20,141 bases of DNA from Bacteroidales bacterium UBA5621. Lineage in GTDB: Bacteria > Bacteroidota > Bacteroidia > Bacteroidales > VadinHA17. The stretch covers positions 1,218 through 21,358 of the forward strand of contig DIKJ01000146.1 in NCBI GenBank assembly GCA_002424525.1, given 5' to 3'. Below, one piece after another: positions 7,645-15,041 of this stretch. The stretch's first letter is position 1; the number at the start of each line of letters is the position of its first letter. The position numbers and the translations under genes are program-made. The notes beneath the pieces were generated by a model, which saw only the letters and a program-made list of their open reading frames with translations, ran no database searches and was not told the origin of the DNA.

Positions 7645-9084
7645 ATGAACTATGATGCAATAATTATCGGGGCCGGTCTGGGAGGCCTGACAGCAGGCGC
7701 AAAGCTGGCAAAAGAGGGCAGAAAGGTCCTGGTGGTTGAACAGCACAGCAAGCCGGGCGGGTGTGCCACCACTTTCCGGAGAAGCGGTTATACCCTCGAG
7801 GTGGGCTTGCACGAAATGGACGGACCCTCGCCACGCGATATGAAAACAAGGATCTTTAACGAACTGGAAGTCTTCGAAAATGTAAAATTTGTAAAGGTTC
7901 CGGAATTCTATCGCTTTGTAAACGACCGTGTTGATATCACTATCCCCCACGATCCTGCTGAGGCTGCCAGACGACTTAAGGAAGTTTATCCGGCTGAGAG
8001 CGATGGTATAGATGCATATTTTGAACAGATCCTGAATCCGAAAAGGAAACCTGCCGGGGGAAATGATGCTCACGAAAAAAGCCTGGGGGAATTCCTTGAC
8101 TCAATCATACGGAATGATGATCTTAAACTCGTCCTGCTCGGAAATCTCGGCTATTTTACCGACGATCCGTACTCAATATCTTTAACTTACTACTCAGTTG
8201 CACAGGGCAGTTATTACAGGAACGGCGCCAGCTTCATCATGGGAGGATCCCAGAATCTTTCAGACCATCTTGCAAACTTCATCAGGAGACACGGAGGAAC
8301 ACTGTTGCTAAACCACCTCGTAACGGGCATAACCACTGATGATAATAAGCTTACCGGAATCACATACAGGAAGAGCAGGAGTTCCTCACAAGAGATACTT
8401 ACTGCTCACGGGAGTGAAATAATTGCCAATGCAGCCTTGCCCGGGATGGCACAATTACTGCCCGGAGAGTTCGCGGAAAGATTAAAGGATGGGATAGCCG
8501 GCCAGAAGCCGGGCGCATCATTGCTGACAATCTATTTTGGTTTTAAAAACCCGCTCAGAAAGATTGGTAATAACAGCTATTCGACCTTTGTGTTTGACAA
8601 CTCTGTCAGATCTCAGGCAGATATTCTGAAAAACAACAAGGGGGATTTCAGCAGGAGGAGCTTTGCTTTCATCGATTATGGCCAGATTGATTCGGGCCTT
8701 GCCCCGGATGGGAAAAGTGTGGGAGCCGTGTGTTGTATAGATTATCTCAACCACTGGGAATATCTTTCAGATTATGAATACAAGTCGGGTAAAAAAGAGA
8801 TTGCTGACATATTCATCGGGAGGCTTGAGAAACTTCTTCCCGGAATATCCGGTGAGATAGAATATTATGAGACCGGCACGTCCGCGACTGTCAGGCGCTA
8901 CACACTCAACCCCGGGGGTGCAGTTTACGGCTTTGCCCAGATACCATCCAAACCGGTTATCGGAGTCTCATCTGTTGCGGAAAACCTTCATGTTGCATCA
9001 GCCTGGGATAAGACCGGCGGTGGATTCTCAGGTGCAATTTTCAGCGGTTACCTCTGCGCCTCAGGCATCCTCAGGAGAAGATGA
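7645..9084 (+). CDS. NAD(P)/FAD-dependent oxidoreductase, CrtI/retinol-saturase-like
   Basis: A 479-residue flavoprotein of the amine oxidase/phytoene desaturase superfamily. The dinucleotide fold is at the N-terminus: IIIGAGLGGLTAGAKLA (6-22) with the ribose-binding Glu32, followed by PGGCATTFRRSGYTLEVGLH (37-56), typical of CrtI and all-trans-retinol 13,14-reductase relatives. The C-terminal FAD motif NLHVASAWDKTGGGFSGAIFSGY is also present. Known relatives desaturate, saturate or isomerise hydrophobic polyene or lipid substrates; no carotenoid genes (crtB, crtE) are in this window. It starts 57 bases after the GNAT gene on the same strand and probably belongs to the same operon, where it could reduce or desaturate the lipid product. 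It ends 4 bases before the stop of the convergent kup-like gene. The superfamily is sure; the substrate is unknown. Confidence 0.85.
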   Translation: MNYDAIIIGAGLGGLTAGAKLAKEGRKVLVVEQHSKPGGCATTFRRSGYTLEVGLHEMDGPSPRDMKTRIFNELEVFENVKFVKVPEFYRFVNDRVDITIPHDPAEAARRLKEVYPAESDGIDAYFEQILNPKRKPAGGNDAHEKSLGEFLDSIIRNDDLKLVLLGNLGYFTDDPYSISLTYYSVAQGSYYRNGASFIMGGSQNLSDHLANFIRRHGGTLLLNHLVTGITTDDNKLTGITYRKSRSSSQEILTAHGSEIIANAALPGMAQLLPGEFAERLKDGIAGQKPGASLLTIYFGFKNPLRKIGNNSYSTFVFDNSVRSQADILKNNKGDFSRRSFAFIDYGQIDSGLAPDGKSVGAVCCIDYLNHWEYLSDYEYKSGKKEIADIFIGRLEKLLPGISGEIEYYETGTSATVRRYTLNPGGAVYGFAQIPSKPVIGVSSVAENLHVASAWDKTGGGFSGAIFSGYLCASGILRRR

Positions 9085-9088
9085 AAGA

Positions 9089-11044
9089 TCAGTTGACCCG
9101 GTTAATTCTATGATCGGCAGGCTGATCGATCGTTATCGGGACCTGTTCGACAATTGTGCTGGTGGAGTCAAGCTTGAGCGCCTTGATATCATTTATGCTC
9201 AGGTATTTTGCCACGCTGTTAAGAGCCAGGGTAACTTTCTCCCAGTTCGAAAGCCTCATGTCGCGCGGCATTATTCTTTCAATAAGTATAAACTTAAAAT
9301 CACCCGGGAACTCATGCTTCTTCAGGGAATTATACGAACTATCAAGCCTGATCTCGCCGGAATTTACCAGATCTTCCAGAACCTCCCTGAAATATATATT
9401 GATCCGGGGCTCGATCTTGAACCCGATGTGGAAATCAACTCTTATCAATACTCCCGGAATAATGTGGTTAACCTGGTATTCAAATCTGTCGGGTTCTTCA
9501 ACCCTGTTCACATGCAGGAACCAGTAAGTGTCTGCACGTTTTGGCTGGCGCTGGAAAATGGAATAGATAACCTTCGATTCAACCTGATCGTGCTTGTTGG
9601 CCCGTATAATATACACAAGGTTGGTGGCACTCCTGGGAACTGATTCATCCTTCGACAGATCCATGAAGAGATCGATATACTTATGAAGATTGGCGAATGT
9701 GATATACCTGTTCTTGATCTTCCTCCCGAAATACCAGCCATACATCAGGGCAAAAAAGAGTGAACCGAGAATTATCGTAAGCCATCCTCCACCGGGTATC
9801 TTTAACAGATAGGCAACCAGGAAACAGGATTCCGAGGTAAGGAAAACCATCAGGAAGAGAAGTATAAAACGATGATTGACCCCGCTCTTATACAGGTAGA
9901 GTGACAGAAGAAGGGTTGTCATGATCATCGGAATAACAACAGATAACCCATAGGGACCAACCATATTGCCCGACTCCCTGAAGAACAGCACTACCACACT
10001 GCATGCTATCCACAAGAACCAGTTCAGCATGGGAATGTAAACCTGTCCCTTCTGTTCGGTCGGGTGAAACACCCTTATCTTGGGCCAGAAATTGAGCGAC
10101 ATAGCTTCGCTGAGAAGTGTATATGACCCGCTGATAAGCGCCTGGCTGGCTATAATTGCAGCTGCGGTTGAAATAATTATTCCCGGGACAAGGAACCATA
10201 CGGGCATAGCTCCGTAAAAAGGATTTATCCCGTCAGGGATCACTTCCTGCCGCAGGAGCCACGCTCCCTGCCCGAAATAATTAATTATCAGAATTATCAG
10301 AACAAATGTCCAGGTCACCTTAAGCTTCTTCTGACCGATCAGCCCAAGGTGCGAGTAAAGAAGCTCTGCACCGGTGGTACAGAGGAATATTGCTCCCAGC
10401 AGAACAAATCCCCCCGGATACTCGGAGAGAAACCTGAATGCGAAAGCTGGATTTACAGCTTTGAGGATCTCCGGATAATGAAAAATCTGGGCTGATCCTG
10501 TTATCACCAGCATCAGGAACCAGATGATCATAACGGGACCTATCACAACCTTCAAAATGTTCGTACCAAATTGCTGGATAAAAAAACAGAGTGCAAAGGT
10601 AACCAGTACCAGTGGGATCACCGGTATCCCCTGATTAACAGTTTTGAATCCCTCGAGAGAGGAGGAGACGGTAATTGCCGGCATTATAATCGCATTGACA
10701 AGCAGGGCACCTGTGGCTGCCATGGTAAGGACAGCGAGCCAGGAAGATTTTTGCCGTATCAGGGTAAAGAGGGCAAATATACCTCCCTCCCCTTTATTGC
10801 TTACGGCAGAGGCGATAAAGACATACTTGATTGTCGTTTGCAGAATGAGTGTCCAGAAGATCCCCGAAAGTGAGCCGAAAACAAGCAACTCATCAACACC
10901 CTGACTCCCGGCAATAACTGCTTTCATAACATAGAGGGGACTTGTCGCCAGATTGGCAAAAACAATTCCAAGAGTTACAATTATACCCGCAAAAGAGAGT
11001 TTTTTTATATACAGACTTCCAACTGTCCTGCCCATGATCTTCAT
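9089..11044 (-). CDS. kup: KUP/HAK/KT-family potassium transporter (Kup-like) with altered N-terminal motif
   Basis: The 651-residue protein resembles Kup, the inner-membrane K+/H+ symporter, which has about 12 membrane helices and a cytosolic C-terminal domain. Visible family features are ATSPLYVMKAVI (33-44) in helix 1 and NKGEGGIFALF, the conserved GEGG loop. Many hydrophobic helices extend to about residue 440, followed by a soluble C-terminal domain of about 210 residues. Length is close to E. coli Kup (622). The usual YGDIGTSPLY of helix 1 reads FANLATSPLY (residues 29-38), so the widely conserved Asp is Asn31 here; coupling or selectivity could differ. The start chosen is ATG 11044, with GGAAGG about 14 bases upstream; an internal ATG three codons in is possible. 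A TAAATTTG box sits upstream. It is transcribed divergently from the capA-like gene. Confidence 0.88.
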   Translation of the reverse strand: MKIMGRTVGSLYIKKLSFAGIIVTLGIVFANLATSPLYVMKAVIAGSQGVDELLVFGSLSGIFWTLILQTTIKYVFIASAVSNKGEGGIFALFTLIRQKSSWLAVLTMAATGALLVNAIIMPAITVSSSLEGFKTVNQGIPVIPLVLVTFALCFFIQQFGTNILKVVIGPVMIIWFLMLVITGSAQIFHYPEILKAVNPAFAFRFLSEYPGGFVLLGAIFLCTTGAELLYSHLGLIGQKKLKVTWTFVLIILIINYFGQGAWLLRQEVIPDGINPFYGAMPVWFLVPGIIISTAAAIIASQALISGSYTLLSEAMSLNFWPKIRVFHPTEQKGQVYIPMLNWFLWIACSVVVLFFRESGNMVGPYGLSVVIPMIMTTLLLSLYLYKSGVNHRFILLFLMVFLTSESCFLVAYLLKIPGGGWLTIILGSLFFALMYGWYFGRKIKNRYITFANLHKYIDLFMDLSKDESVPRSATNLVYIIRANKHDQVESKVIYSIFQRQPKRADTYWFLHVNRVEEPDRFEYQVNHIIPGVLIRVDFHIGFKIEPRINIYFREVLEDLVNSGEIRLDSSYNSLKKHEFPGDFKFILIERIMPRDMRLSNWEKVTLALNSVAKYLSINDIKALKLDSTSTIVEQVPITIDQPADHRINRVN

Positions 11045-11081
11045 TTATTACAATTACCTTCCGGAACCAACAGAAAACGAT

Positions 11082-11089
11082 CAAATTTA
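11082..11089 (-). promoter_or_regulatory. Candidate Bacteroidota -7 box for kup
   Basis: The minus strand reads TAAATTTG, a perfect fit to the phylum's TAnnTTTG -7 element, about 38 bases before the kup ATG. No clear TTTG -33 element is found at the usual 19-21 base spacing, so support is partial. Confidence 0.35.
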
Positions 11090-11161
11090 ATAATTTAAAA
11101 AATTCAGGTCCTCCTATTAAGGATTAATTTAATTATATTTCCGGAAGTTGAAAAAACTGCC

Positions 11162-12301
11162 ATGCTACGAAAGATACTTTTTTATGCATTTCTGGTTGTC
11201 CAATATTCATGGATGGCCGGTCAGGAGGCAGGCACCCGCGCTGACACCGTTTCGCTGATTTATATCGGCGACATCATGGGTCACGATAGACAGATACTTT
11301 CGGCACGGAATAATGAAACAGGTGAATATGACTACAATGATGTGTTCAGCTATATACGGGAAGAGATTTCGGATGCGGATATAGCTATTGCCAACCTCGA
11401 GGTTACACTTGCCGGTCCCCCTTATACGGGGTACCCAAGATTCAGCTCACCTGCCGCGCTTGCCTCAGCGTGCCTCAATGCCGGAATAAACTGCCTGGTA
11501 ACTGCAAACAATCATTCCGCTGACCGTGAAACGGCAGGAATAATAAGCACCATTCAAAAACTTGACAGCATTGGAGTGCTTCATACCGGGACATTTGTCA
11601 GCAGAGCCGCAAGGGATTCACTTTATCCTCTGATGATAAGGGAAAAAGGGCTTACCATCGCCCTGCTGAACTACACATACGGAACAAACAGTATAAGGGT
11701 GAGGGAACCTGCAATAGTCAATATGCTTGATAAAGACCTGATTACCGCGGATATCAGGAGGGCTAAGGGCAAAAATCCTGATCTGGTTATCCTGTTCCTC
11801 CACTGGGGAAGTGAGTATGAATCAGTCCCCTCCCGCACTCAGACTGATCTGGCGGATCATTTCTTTTCAGAAGGCGCCGACCTTATCATTGGCTCCCATC
11901 CGCATGTGATCCAGAAGATGGAATGGAGCAAGCCCGATTCTTCAGGAAAAGAAAGGTTCCTTGTCTATTCCCTGGGAAATTTTGTGTCGAACCAGAGAAA
12001 AACCAGGACAGACGGGGGTGCTATGGTCAGGGTTACTGTCGTAAAACAGGACGGATCGTGGAAGATAAATGAGGCAGGATATTTCCTTACCTGGGTCTAT
12101 ACCCCGGCTGGCGTCAACGGAAGAGAATTCTTTATTCTTCCGGGATCAAAGTTTGAAAAAATGCCGGAATTCTTCAGCAATCCTGCGGATTTTGAACAGA
12201 TGAAAGCATTCCTGAAGGATTCAAGAACTTTGCTTTACAATCAGAATGTCAATGTCCACGAGTATGTTTTCAGGGATAATGCCTGGGGTCTGTACTGGTG
12301 A
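11162..12301 (+). CDS. CapA-family metallophosphatase-like exported protein
   Basis: This 379-residue protein belongs to the PGA_cap/CapA family, a calcineurin-like metallophosphoesterase fold named for poly-gamma-glutamate capsule proteins. Metal-site motifs are all visible: YIGDIMGHD (34-42), IANLEVTLAG (76-85), TANNHSADR (114-122), LHWGSEYE (213-220), IIGSHPHVIQK (242-252) and YSLGNFVSNQ (269-278). An N-terminal hydrophobic segment (about residues 4-19, then AGQEAGT) is a probable signal peptide, placing it in the periplasm or on the surface. No capB, capC or pgsE genes are near, so a role in poly-gamma-glutamate is not supported; many orphan CapA proteins exist in this phylum with unknown substrates. 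The start is ATG 11162, with GGAAG about 14 bases upstream. A stretch of hairpins follows the stop. Confidence 0.87.
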   Translation: MLRKILFYAFLVVQYSWMAGQEAGTRADTVSLIYIGDIMGHDRQILSARNNETGEYDYNDVFSYIREEISDADIAIANLEVTLAGPPYTGYPRFSSPAALASACLNAGINCLVTANNHSADRETAGIISTIQKLDSIGVLHTGTFVSRAARDSLYPLMIREKGLTIALLNYTYGTNSIRVREPAIVNMLDKDLITADIRRAKGKNPDLVILFLHWGSEYESVPSRTQTDLADHFFSEGADLIIGSHPHVIQKMEWSKPDSSGKERFLVYSLGNFVSNQRKTRTDGGAMVRVTVVKQDGSWKINEAGYFLTWVYTPAGVNGREFFILPGSKFEKMPEFFSNPADFEQMKAFLKDSRTLLYNQNVNVHEYVFRDNAWGLYW

Positions 12302-12312
12302 AAGAATGCACC

Positions 12313-12327
12313 TCCTCCGGCGGAGGA
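12313..12327. repeat. Short GC-rich hairpin after the capA-like gene
   Basis: TCCTCC (12313-12318) and GGAGGA (12322-12327) form a perfect 6-bp stem with a 3-base loop, 11 bases after the capA-like stop codon. No T-run follows, so it is not a standard intrinsic terminator, although it may still protect the mRNA 3' end. Confidence 0.5.
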
Positions 12328-12332
12328 ATAGC

Positions 12333-12365
12333 AGGCTGGCGCGGATTTGTAATCCCTGCCGGCTT
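12333..12365. repeat. REP-like imperfect palindrome with GGATT-TGT-AATCC core
   Basis: The inner stem GGATT/AATCC closes a TGT loop. The outer arms AGGCTGGC (12333-12340) and GCCGGCTT (12358-12365) pair with two G-T wobbles and one mismatch (A12333 opposite T12365 included as a pair). Between inner and outer stem there is one G-T wobble and one C-C mismatch. The core motif resembles interspersed palindromic repeats seen in Bacteroidota genomes. Copy number cannot be tested here. Confidence 0.5.
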
Positions 12366-12438
12366 CCGCGAGCTCGGCGAAGCCAAATCGGCGACAGCAT
12401 CAGGGGCCGGCATCAGTGACGGGTGTTTTTTATCATGA

Positions 12439-12470
12439 TTGTGTTTTTCTTGATTTTATTGGTATAATTG
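12439..12470 (+). promoter_or_regulatory. Weak candidate promoter for the His-rich transporter gene
   Basis: TTG (12439-12441) lies 21 bases before TATAATTG (12463-12470), which differs from TAnnTTTG at one base. It is about 41 bases upstream of the start at 12512, in AT-rich DNA that contrasts with the GC-rich repeat block just before it. Confidence 0.25.
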
Positions 12471-12511
12471 CATTTTATAATAAGATAATGTCCCTTTATC
12501 GGGCATAAGTT

Positions 12512-13222
12512 ATGGATAACACTATATTCCTTCTGTCTGTCACTGCTGTTTCGATAGGGTTTTTCCACACCCTGCTGGGACCGGACCATTACCTTCCCTT
12601 TATCGTTCTCAGCGAAGCAAGGAAATGGTCACTGAGAAAGACAATGATCATTACCTTTTTATGCGGCCTTGGTCATGTTCTCAGTTCTGTAGTGCTTGGT
12701 ATGATAGGTATTGCCGTAGGTATCTCGGTAAATAAACTGGTTGACGTTGAATCGTTCCGAGGCAATATCGCTGCCTGGCTTTTCATCGCTTTCGGTCTGG
12801 TATATATGATAATAAGCCTTCGTAATCTTTACAGGAAAAAAAAGCATACACATCATCATTTTCATTATGGCAGCGATGACCATGCCCACGAGCACGACCA
12901 TCAGAAAGATCACATTCACGTGCATGAAAAAGATGTCGCTAAAACGACGCCCTGGATCCTTTTCCTGATCTTTGTTTTTGGCCCCTGCGAACCCCTGATA
13001 CCAATACTGATGTATCCCGCAGCCGAAAACAATATTGCCGGTGTAATCACTGTTTCCGTTCTTTTTTCGGTTGTGACCATTGCCACGATGATGGGGGTGG
13101 TGCTCGCATTCAAGCTCGGTCTCAGCAGAATAAACCTGAAGCCGGTCGAAAGGTACAGTCATGTTATTGCCGGTGCGGTCATTTTCCTTTCAGGGATCGC
13201 AATACAGTTCCTCGGCCTCTGA
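12512..13222 (+). CDS. Six-helix transporter of the NicO/UreH/TauE-like type with His-rich loop
   Basis: A 236-residue membrane protein with about six predicted helices in a three-plus-three layout. HTLLGPDHYLPF (19-30) in helix 1 and GHVLSS (54-59) in helix 2 resemble the H-x-x-G-P-D-H signature of nickel/cobalt transporters and UreH-like urease accessory proteins. The second half carries FGPCEPLIP (156-164), typical of UreH/TauE-like proteins. Between the halves, residues 111-138 are rich in His and Asp (KHTHHHFHYG, DDHAHEHDHQKDHIHVH), a likely cytosolic metal-binding loop. Transport or export of a transition metal such as Ni, Co or Zn is a reasonable inference, but the ion and direction are unknown. 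No urease, hydrogenase or metal-sensor gene is adjacent. It stands alone, converging with the M1 peptidase gene, with 15 bases between stops. Confidence 0.78.
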   Translation: MDNTIFLLSVTAVSIGFFHTLLGPDHYLPFIVLSEARKWSLRKTMIITFLCGLGHVLSSVVLGMIGIAVGISVNKLVDVESFRGNIAAWLFIAFGLVYMIISLRNLYRKKKHTHHHFHYGSDDHAHEHDHQKDHIHVHEKDVAKTTPWILFLIFVFGPCEPLIPILMYPAAENNIAGVITVSVLFSVVTIATMMGVVLAFKLGLSRINLKPVERYSHVIAGAVIFLSGIAIQFLGL

Positions 13223-13237
13223 TACCCGTCTGAGGGA

Positions 13238-14830
13238 TCAGGGAAGGATCCTGAACAGAAGCTTTACATCGGGATCGGGAATAATTTCAACCGGTTGACC
13301 GGTCTTCAGCATGATCTTTGTGGTTTTCTCTCTTATGCTGACTGTTTTATGAAATGACTTTACCGGGCTCTTTGCAAGGAATTCAAAATTAAACCGGTAA
13401 AGATACTCCTGCTGTTGTTCGATAATCAGGTCTGTTCTCCCTTTTCTGGCTGAAGGTGCGGTGCTGATCCTGAGATCCGGCTGGCCGGCAACCCGGAGCC
13501 ACTGGTGAAAGAACTGATCCAGATCTCTTTTGCTGACCTCCTCCATGATTTCTTTAAAATCCTCCGTCAGGGCATTCTTATCCCTGAACCGTTCATAATA
13601 GAGCCTCATCCCCTTCCAAAAATGCTCGTCTCCCAGTTCGGACCTCAGCATATGAAGGACCCAGGATCCTTTCTGATAGGAGTTGTCATTTAAGAGCCTC
13701 ATAAGGTTAGTGACTGATGTGTCAATCACCGGGCGCGGCGAGCGGCTGTAAAAATCCAGAACGCGTGTCCGCGACGACCCCATGCTCTCCTTCATCCTCT
13801 CCCGACCGTATTGCATTTCCTGATAAACTGAAGTCAGATAGGTCGCAAAACCTTCACTGAGCCAGATATGGTGCCAGTCGTTTTCAGTAACTGAATTGCC
13901 GAACCACTGATGGGCAATCTCATGAGCCAGAAGGTTCTCAACTTTACCCTGGCCGGTAACAGACCTTTCAGAGTAAAATATACAACCTGCATTTTCAAGT
14001 CCTCCGTAAATGGTTTTCGATTGCACATTTGCCAGTTTCTCATAAGGATACGGGCCAATAAGTCCGGTGAAGAACGCCAGGGGCTTAACAGCCGGAGCAT
14101 AATCGTAAAATCCCTCCTCGCGGTTTTCCCGGAAAACATAAGTCCAGACAGGTATCCCGCTGACATTTCCGGCATACTGTATAGCAAAAGGAGCTGCACC
14201 AAAAGCCATTACTTTGGTGGCCAGCGGTACTTCTTCCCTCCAGTGCGTCACTTTTGTACCTGCGGCAGTAAAGCTCTTCTCTGCCAGATACCCGTTTGCA
14301 ACGACCTCGTAATGAATTGGCGCCGTAATAATGAAATCAACCTTTGCCTTGTCATAAGGATGATCGATACAGGGCAGATAGTTTCGCGCCCTGTCGGGCC
14401 AGTGATCGGAAAAAAAAGTCCGCGACCCGAATCTGTTATTTGATATTATCAGCCCATCAATCGGTACCCCGTGATAATAAACAACAACTTCCGGTTCTTT
14501 ACCTGCAGTTGTTTCTCCCTCCCACGTGATATTGATCCTGTTGTCGCGGTGGATCCATCCGACGCTGGCCCCATCAAGAAAAACTGAGTCGACAATCATT
14601 CCCCTCCCGTCATCACCTGCGTTCATCAGGTCAAGCCCGAAGCTGCTGCTTTCATCATTGAACCTGAACAGGATCCCTGCCTTTCCATAAACAACATCAC
14701 TGGTGTCGCTCACCGAAAGGCTGAATGTATATTGAACGACGTCAGTCAGGGGATCCCTTTTGTAACCATCCTGCGGGAAACAAAAGGGGCCTGTGAGAAA
14801 AGAGAGGAAAAAAGTCACTAAAATTCTCAT
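13238..14830 (-). CDS. M1 family metallo-aminopeptidase, exported
   Basis: This 530-residue protein is a zinc aminopeptidase of the gluzincin M1 family that removes N-terminal residues from peptides. The signal peptide (MRILVTFFLSFLTGPFCFPQ) suggests periplasmic location. The exopeptidase motif reads GGLEN (276-280; commonly GAMEN or GGMEN). The zinc site is HEIAHQWF (303-310) with the third ligand Glu326 in LSEGFATYL, and the transition-state Tyr385 is in SYQKGSWVLHML. It has the N-terminal beta domain and catalytic domain, plus only a short C-terminal beta segment (about 455-530), so it lacks the long helical C-terminal domain of PepN. This compact layout is usual for exported M1 enzymes in this phylum. 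The ATG at 14830 is divergent from the DUF4290 gene across a 211-base region rich in hairpins. Confidence 0.92.
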   Translation of the reverse strand: MRILVTFFLSFLTGPFCFPQDGYKRDPLTDVVQYTFSLSVSDTSDVVYGKAGILFRFNDESSSFGLDLMNAGDDGRGMIVDSVFLDGASVGWIHRDNRINITWEGETTAGKEPEVVVYYHGVPIDGLIISNNRFGSRTFFSDHWPDRARNYLPCIDHPYDKAKVDFIITAPIHYEVVANGYLAEKSFTAAGTKVTHWREEVPLATKVMAFGAAPFAIQYAGNVSGIPVWTYVFRENREEGFYDYAPAVKPLAFFTGLIGPYPYEKLANVQSKTIYGGLENAGCIFYSERSVTGQGKVENLLAHEIAHQWFGNSVTENDWHHIWLSEGFATYLTSVYQEMQYGRERMKESMGSSRTRVLDFYSRSPRPVIDTSVTNLMRLLNDNSYQKGSWVLHMLRSELGDEHFWKGMRLYYERFRDKNALTEDFKEIMEEVSKRDLDQFFHQWLRVAGQPDLRISTAPSARKGRTDLIIEQQQEYLYRFNFEFLAKSPVKSFHKTVSIREKTTKIMLKTGQPVEIIPDPDVKLLFRILP

Positions 14831-14874
14831 ATAAAGATATTTATCTGATTAATTTTTTAAGGTCGGATAGCCTG

Positions 14875-14890
14875 TCCCGCCTAAGCGGGA
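14875..14890. repeat. Perfect 6-bp hairpin in divergent intergenic region
   Basis: TCCCGC (14875-14880) pairs with GCGGGA (14885-14890) around a CTAA loop. It lies two bases from a longer inverted repeat and between two divergently transcribed genes, so it does not terminate either gene. Confidence 0.6.
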
Positions 14891-14891
14891 G

Positions 14892-14956
14892 AACCCACAT
14901 GATTGAATATGAATTATTTTCATACGTGTTTGTGTTTGGGATCAATCATGTGGGTT
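14892..14956. repeat. 15-bp perfect inverted repeat with nested 6-bp stem
   Basis: AACCCACATGATTGA (14892-14906) is exactly complementary to TCAATCATGTGGGTT (14942-14956). The 35-base spacer contains a second perfect stem, TATGAA (14908-14913) with TTCATA (14919-14924), around TTATT. This is the strongest dyad in the window. It sits 61 bases upstream of the M1 peptidase start and 85 bases upstream of the DUF4290 start. It could be an operator, the leader structure of either transcript, or the ends of a small degenerate mobile element; sequence alone does not decide. Confidence 0.75.
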
Positions 14957-15014
14957 TCATCATACTAAAGTTTAACAAATAAAATCCTGTGCCAAGATTA
15001 ACAAAATAAGTAAT

Positions 15015-15022
15015 TAACTTTG
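15015..15022 (+). promoter_or_regulatory. Bacteroidota -7 box for the DUF4290-murA operon
   Basis: TAACTTTG matches TAnnTTTG exactly and lies 19 bases before the DUF4290 ATG, giving a short leader. A matching TTTG -33 element at the expected distance is not clear. Confidence 0.45.
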
Positions 15023-15041
15023 CATAAAACAATTCCATCCT

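Noticed and set aside
8867..9643. Long plus-strand open frame (258 codons) running across the end of the FAD gene and antisense to kup
   Set aside because: It overlaps two well-supported genes, its protein is low in recognisable motifs, and its composition is what the reverse of kup would give.
12397..12416. Direct repeat GCATCAG at 12397-12403 and 12410-12416
   Set aside because: Seven bases spaced six apart is not significant, and no target-site or terminal-repeat pattern accompanies it.
13221..13239. Imperfect stem (GAT-A-CCC with GGGATC) between the convergent transporter and M1 peptidase stops
   Set aside because: The stem has a bulge, lacks a T-run on either strand and overlaps the stop codons; too weak to call a bidirectional terminator.
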